The position numbers were made by a program, and so were the translations under genes. Under the pieces are notes generated by a model. It had not been told where the DNA came from and ran no database searches. It saw only the letters and a list, made by a program, of their open reading frames with translations. DNA of 8,578 nt from Propionibacteriaceae bacterium (GTDB lineage: Bacteria; Actinomycetota; Actinomycetes; Propionibacteriales; Propionibacteriaceae): positions 1-8,578 of the forward strand of contig JAIRKB010000187.1 of assembly GCA_031260385.1 (NCBI GenBank). Reading direction: 5' to 3'. Of the stretch, positions 5,564 to 8,578 are shown piece after piece (position 1 is the first letter of the stretch; every line of letters begins with the position of its first letter).

Positions 5564-6994
5564 ATGACATTTATAGGACGACTTGGGTATCTGAAGCAAC
5601 TAGGTAATCAGCTAGAGATCATACGCCGGGGAGGCCGGGGCACCCCAGGCCTGGCGGTGACGATGCTTGGACGTCGGCGAGTGGGAAAGTCGCGGCTGAT
5701 TGAACAGTTTTGCCAAATCAGCGGGGTGGCGACAGTGGTCTTTCAGGCGACCAAGTGGCGCGCACCCGACCTAGAGCGACTCTCACTCGTGGAGGCAGTA
5801 GCGAGCTCCGGTGTTGTAGACGAAGGATTGACGGCCCCGGCCCGTCCTGACGACTGGCTGTCGGCCTTGGTTTGGATGGCGGCAGTGCTGCCGAGTGATC
5901 GTCCCACGATTGTTGTGATTGATGAAGTGCCCTGGCTGAGTAGCCAAGATGCCTCTTTCGAAGGAGCTTTACAGACTGCTTGGGATCGGCACCTGTCGCG
6001 CAAACCAGTTTTGCTGGTGTTGATCGGGAGCGACATTTCGGTGATGACGCAGTTGGTTGAGTACGATCGTCCTTTCCATGGGCGGAGCTCTGTGATGAAG
6101 ATCGAGCCATTGACCGTCGCGGAGGTTGGTGACATGACAGGTCTGGGCCCGGCTGACGCCGTGGACGCCTGGTTGATCACTGGCGGGTTCCCGGATGCGG
6201 TCTTGGCATGGGAAGCGGGGATGTCAAGGCGTCAATATCTAGAAGCGGCTTTTAGTGATCCACTGTCACCATTGCTAGCCGGTGGGGAACTGACCTTGCT
6301 GAACGAGTTCGGAGCATCGACTCAGGCCCGAGCGGTGCTCGAGTCGATTGGCTCGGGTGAGCGTACCTTTTCCCGAATCGCTGGGGAAGGGCGTCAGGCA
6401 CCCGTGCCGTCAGGGACGCTAGCTCCTCTATTGGAGATGTTGGACAAAAAGGGAGTAGTCGCTAGGGATCTGCCGTTGTCGACTACCGTTGATGCCAAGA
6501 ACACCCGCTACCGGATTGCCGATTCCTCGCTCCGCTTTTGGCTTGCTTTTGGCGCCCGTGGCGTCAGCCTTGCCGAACGTGGGCGCAGTGATCTTGGGAT
6601 GGCGATGGTGGAGCAATCGTGGTCAAGCTGGCGTGGCACCGCAGTTGAGCCGTGGGTACGGGCGTCGCTAGAGCGACTGCTACCAAATGAGCAATGGCCC
6701 GATGTGAACGAGATCGGAGGCTGGTGGAATCGTGCCAACAACCCCCAGGTTGATCTTGTGGGCACCGACCGTCGCCCGGTGGCCCAGTCGGTGTTATTCC
6801 TGGGGTCGATAAAGTGGCGTGATGACGCCCCCTTCGACGCCCGCGACGTACACCAGTTAGCCAAAGCGGCCGGCATCGTACCCGGAACCACCGCTAATAC
6901 TCCGTTAGTCGGCGTCTCGCGCTCAACCTTCGATCAAACCCTCCCCCTCGCCACCCAATGGACCGCCAAGGATCTGGTCGACGCCTGGGCGTAA
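5564..6994 (+). CDS. AAA family ATPase (archaeal ATPase_2 type) with C-terminal DUF234-like domain
   Basis: This 476-residue protein belongs to a widespread group of P-loop ATPases of unclear function, often found in variable genome regions. The N-terminus MTFIGRLGYLKQL is typical (usually FxGRExEL). Walker A is GRRRVGKS at 36-43, Walker B is IVVIDEVPWL at 116-125 with D120/E121, and a sensor-like strand ending LIGSDISVM lies at 153-161. A winged-helix-like region covers about 248-300 (GERTFSRIA, then LLEMLDKKGVVAR). The DUF234-like part starts at about 315 (TRYRIADSSLRFWLAF), with RGTAVEPWVR, then IGGWWNR, QVDLVG (D397) and GSIKW at 414-418. In a PD-(D/E)xK reading of this fold the acidic residue before K417 is replaced by Ser, so nuclease activity looks unlikely. 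ATG 5564 is chosen over the in-frame GTG 5552 because GTGAGG lies 6 nt before it. Expression may be controlled by the repeat array just upstream. Confidence 0.88.
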   Translation: MTFIGRLGYLKQLGNQLEIIRRGGRGTPGLAVTMLGRRRVGKSRLIEQFCQISGVATVVFQATKWRAPDLERLSLVEAVASSGVVDEGLTAPARPDDWLSALVWMAAVLPSDRPTIVVIDEVPWLSSQDASFEGALQTAWDRHLSRKPVLLVLIGSDISVMTQLVEYDRPFHGRSSVMKIEPLTVAEVGDMTGLGPADAVDAWLITGGFPDAVLAWEAGMSRRQYLEAAFSDPLSPLLAGGELTLLNEFGASTQARAVLESIGSGERTFSRIAGEGRQAPVPSGTLAPLLEMLDKKGVVARDLPLSTTVDAKNTRYRIADSSLRFWLAFGARGVSLAERGRSDLGMAMVEQSWSSWRGTAVEPWVRASLERLLPNEQWPDVNEIGGWWNRANNPQVDLVGTDRRPVAQSVLFLGSIKWRDDAPFDARDVHQLAKAAGIVPGTTANTPLVGVSRSTFDQTLPLATQWTAKDLVDAWA

Positions 6995-7212
6995 CCATCA
7001 TTAACCCCAGTACAGTCGGGAAGTCCGCCGCCAACCTGCCATACCTAGACCCTTACCGAGAATGGTTAGAACTCGCCCGCCCCTCTCCCCACGACACGGA
7101 GAAGCTGCGGGAGCTAAGTGAACGCCTAGGTTACCGCGAGGAAGTCGCCACCTTCCTTGCCCCACGGGCAAAACGAATCTCCCCTGATCGGGAAACTCTA
7201 ATTCTCAAATGA
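6958..7212 (+). CDS. Small hypothetical protein overlapping the ATPase gene
   Basis: This is an 84-residue open frame whose only standard start, ATG 6958, overlaps the ATPase gene by 37 bp in another frame. The stretch after the overlap is protein-like: LDPYREWLELARPS, then a predicted helical KLRELSERLGYREEVATFLAPRAKRIS and a polar end. It has high GC and sensible codons and no near stop. I recognise no family. It may be a small protein co-expressed with the ATPase, or a remnant of a longer gene whose front was lost, since no ribosome site is evident for ATG 6958. It ends 9 bp before the convergent acetyltransferase gene. Confidence 0.45.
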   Translation: MDRQGSGRRLGVTIINPSTVGKSAANLPYLDPYREWLELARPSPHDTEKLRELSERLGYREEVATFLAPRAKRISPDRETLILK

Positions 7213-7221
7213 GGTTTTTAA

Positions 7222-7707
7222 TCAGAATCGGTGGAATAGCTTGAATGGGTTGGAGGGGAATGGGTGAAAGCCGTAGCGGCGATAAAAAGCGGCGGCGGGC
7301 TCGTCAAGGGCATCCACAACAAGAGCGCGTGAACCGATCCGCCGGGAGACCAACTCAGCATTATTAACGGCATCGTGGAGGAGGGAGGCTCCCAATCCCT
7401 TTCCCTGCCAGGTGATATCTACTGCCAGGCGCCCGAGTAGTATCGCTGGGACGGCTGGTGGAGCGTTTCGAGCAAGGTAGCCTCCTCCAATCGAGAGGCG
7501 TTCAACACTGTAGGAAGACAGACAGTAGTATCCAATTACTCGAGAATGTGGGGCGTTGTCGTCGAAACTTACGTAGGTGCGAGCCGTGTGGTCCCGTTCA
7601 GCTCGCAGCGCCATGCTGATTAGCCAGTTGTCTAGTGCAGGTCTACCACAGGTGAAGCCTGTCACATCATCGCTGGGGGCAATGAGGCGTGGCGGCGTCG
7701 GTGTCAT
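7222..7707 (-). CDS. GNAT acetyltransferase toxin, TacT/AtaT-like
   Basis: This 161-residue GNAT protein has the size and pattern of toxins that acetylate the amino group of aminoacyl-tRNA and block translation. It shows FTCGRPALDNWL at 18-29, GYYCLSSYSVER at 59-70 and the strand PAILLGRLAVD at 87-97. The acetyl-CoA pyrophosphate loop is QGKGLGASLL at 101-110, followed by RALVVDALDEPAAAFYRRYGF at 127-147, where Y142 matches the conserved catalytic tyrosine of TacT-type enzymes. Its ATG at 7705-7707 overlaps the antitoxin stop by 4 bp (ATGA), the usual tight coupling in which antitoxin is translated first. The protein appears full length, with no frameshift or missing motif, so the toxin is probably active. 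The target tRNA cannot be told from sequence. Confidence 0.9.
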   Translation of the reverse strand: MTPTPPRLIAPSDDVTGFTCGRPALDNWLISMALRAERDHTARTYVSFDDNAPHSRVIGYYCLSSYSVERLSIGGGYLARNAPPAVPAILLGRLAVDITWQGKGLGASLLHDAVNNAELVSRRIGSRALVVDALDEPAAAFYRRYGFHPFPSNPFKLFHRF

Positions 7708-7973
7708 GACGCCCAGACAGGTTGTAGCGCACGCAACTGCTGCCAGGCCTCGTCATGATCATCGGGGGCCTCAAGCGCACGGGTGAACTCTTCCCAATCT
7801 TCTTCCGACAGTGAAAGTGTACGTGCCCGAGCCACACTAGCAGCAGCAGAGTCCATAAGAACGCCGATTGTGTAACTGGTGAGCGAACTACCAGCGGTGG
7901 TGGCTGCGCGCTCCAGTAACTCACGCTGGTCCTCAGTTAAACGTAGATCCAGGCGGGCCGTTTTCGTACTCAT
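7704..7973 (-). CDS. DUF1778 ribbon-helix-helix antitoxin, TacA/AtaR-like
   Basis: This 89-residue antitoxin is partner to the GNAT toxin. From ATG 7971-7973 it begins MSTKTARLDLRLTEDQRELL. Residues 6-12 form the DNA-binding strand of a ribbon-helix-helix, followed by helices at about 13-27 and 31-45 (SLTSYTIGVLMDSA). The C-terminal part, LSLSEEDWEEFTRALEAP at 53-70, is the family's usual toxin-binding segment. In these systems the antitoxin binds and neutralises the toxin and, with it, represses the shared promoter. The start is chosen because MSTKTARLDLRL fits the family. Earlier in-frame ATGs near 8007-8012 would add about 13 untypical residues and place a -10-like box within the gene. No Shine-Dalgarno precedes 7973, which fits a leaderless message. 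Confidence 0.9.
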   Translation of the reverse strand: MSTKTARLDLRLTEDQRELLERAATTAGSSLTSYTIGVLMDSAAASVARARTLSLSEEDWEEFTRALEAPDDHDEAWQQLRALQPVWAS

Positions 7974-8099
7974 GAATAGAATTGTACGGTAAATCACCGC
8001 CAATCGCATCACTGCTAACTCTAGTCACAACGGCGTGCTCGGCCTTAACCATGCGCGGTCGCAAGCCACTACAAGACCCAGACTCCGTAATCAATGCTC
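7974..8099. other. Intergenic region between the hypothetical gene and the antitoxin gene
   Basis: These 126 bp carry the toxin-antitoxin promoter described at 7981-7999. I found no convincing terminator hairpin for the upstream - strand gene and no RNA gene. Confidence 0.5.
7981..7999 (-). promoter_or_regulatory. Likely promoter and possible operator of the toxin-antitoxin operon
   Basis: On the - strand TACAAT (7981-7986) is one mismatch from the -10 consensus and ends 7 nt before the antitoxin ATG. That spacing would start transcription at or next to the A of ATG. The -35 is not clear. Immediately upstream, CGGT (7987-7990) and ACCG (7996-7999) form inverted 4-bp arms with a 5-nt spacer, where the antitoxin could bind. 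This is inference from position and sequence similarity. Confidence 0.5.
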
Positions 8100-8578
8100 T
8101 CAGCTGAGGGGTTTTCCGGTGGCGTAGTCGAAATAGAGGGTAGTTCCGCCAGCGTATTCGTGATCGTAACGAATCCCAACCACGACTTTGCCCGCTTCGA
8201 TTCGATCGATGGAGATGCTTTCGGCGCCGGGGTAGGTGGGGACGAGAGCGTCGATATTGGCGTTCAGGATGGTGTCGATTGGGTTGGGCCCGCCGTAATC
8301 TCGGACTAGGTGTTCAACAAAGCAGTCGCCAATCCGGACGTAGTCGTAGCGCCAGAAATCACCATAAGGGGACAAGTCGGCTGGCAAACGGATTGGCTGG
8401 CGTGATTGCGCATCAGAATCATAAGCGACCAAGAAGGGGTTGCCGGGAGGGAGCTGGATCGTGAGTAGGCCACTATCTAGTCCGAGCCCGAATAACGGGT
8501 AGTCGTTGGGGATACCAGTAAAGTCGCCAATCAGAGTGCCAGGCCAACATCCAGCGACGACGCCGGTGCTACAGCGCT
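8100..8578 (-). CDS. C-terminal part of an unrecognised protein, running off the window
   Basis: The frame is open from the stop at 8100-8102 to the window edge, giving 158 visible residues. The N-terminus lies beyond 8578. A TTG at 8430-8432 could be read as a start, but the frame upstream of it stays open with convincing protein content (GDFTGIPNDYPLFGLGLDSG, then LLTIQLPPGNPF), so the gene is longer. The sequence alternates Gly/Pro turns with short hydrophobic strands, and has many aromatic and acidic residues and cysteines near the visible start (two) and at GDCF. This suggests a beta-rich, possibly exported domain, but no signal is visible and I recognise no family. It is followed by 126 bp without a gene and then the antitoxin gene on the same strand. 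Confidence 0.65.
   Translation of the reverse strand, partial: RCSTGVVAGCWPGTLIGDFTGIPNDYPLFGLGLDSGLLTIQLPPGNPFLVAYDSDAQSRQPIRLPADLSPYGDFWRYDYVRIGDCFVEHLVRDYGGPNPIDTILNANIDALVPTYPGAESISIDRIEAGKVVVGIRYDHEYAGGTTLYFDYATGKPLS

Noticed and set aside
7204..7219. Possible terminator CTCA-AA-TGAG followed by GTTTTT between the convergent genes
   Set aside because: The stem has only 4 bp with a 2-nt loop and overlaps the small ORF stop, which is too weak to call.
8430..8432. TTG as the start of the last - strand gene
   Set aside because: The frame continues open upstream to the window edge with protein-like content, so the gene is partial rather than starting here.
8279..8464. Small + strand open frame near the window end
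   Set aside because: It is antisense to the well-formed - strand frame and has an Arg/Ser/Gly-rich shadow composition.

Overview
The window looks like chromosomal DNA from a high-GC Gram-positive bacterium (Actinomycetota). The reasons are the strong G/C preference at third codon positions, a lipoprotein-type solute-binding protein, overlapping stop/start codons, GTG starts and a likely leaderless transcript. I cannot place it below phylum with confidence.

Positions 1-4391 hold a co-directional carbohydrate-uptake operon on the + strand. It comprises the 3' part of a family-1 extracellular sugar-binding protein, two MalF/MalG-type permeases, a SIS-domain phosphosugar-binding protein of the UPF0309 type, and a ROK-family sugar kinase. 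Most junctions are tight (9 bp gap, 4 bp overlap, 17 bp gap, 11 bp overlap), so translation is probably coupled. The likely logic is import of an unidentified sugar, phosphorylation by the ROK protein, and handling of the phosphosugar by the SIS protein. No ABC ATPase is in the window, so it must be encoded elsewhere, as is common for MsmK/MalK-sharing importers.

Positions 4392-5550 begin with a short intergenic region carrying a 15-bp near-palindrome. Next comes a YtfQ-like (galactofuranose-binding type) sugar-binding lipoprotein gene whose last ~40 codons are shifted out of frame by one extra base in a CCCCCAAAA run. Its transporter partners are not next to it. The frameshifted reading frame ends inside an array of four 16-bp tandem repeats that directly precedes the next gene.

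Positions 5564-7212 encode an AAA ATPase with a C-terminal DUF234-like domain, followed by an overlapping small ORF of unknown function. Positions 7222-8578 are on the - strand, convergent with the rest. They hold a GNAT toxin / ribbon-helix-helix (DUF1778) antitoxin pair of the TacAT/AtaRT type, and the C-terminal part of an unrecognised protein that runs off the window.

The least ordinary signals are not whole genes. They are a REP-like palindromic element that appears to have inserted in frame into the N-terminus of the second permease, a large hairpin inside the first codons of the first permease, the frameshift in the YtfQ-like gene, the 16-bp repeat array, and a ROK kinase lacking the usual zinc-site cysteines. 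I see no convincing evidence for an entirely new multi-gene system.
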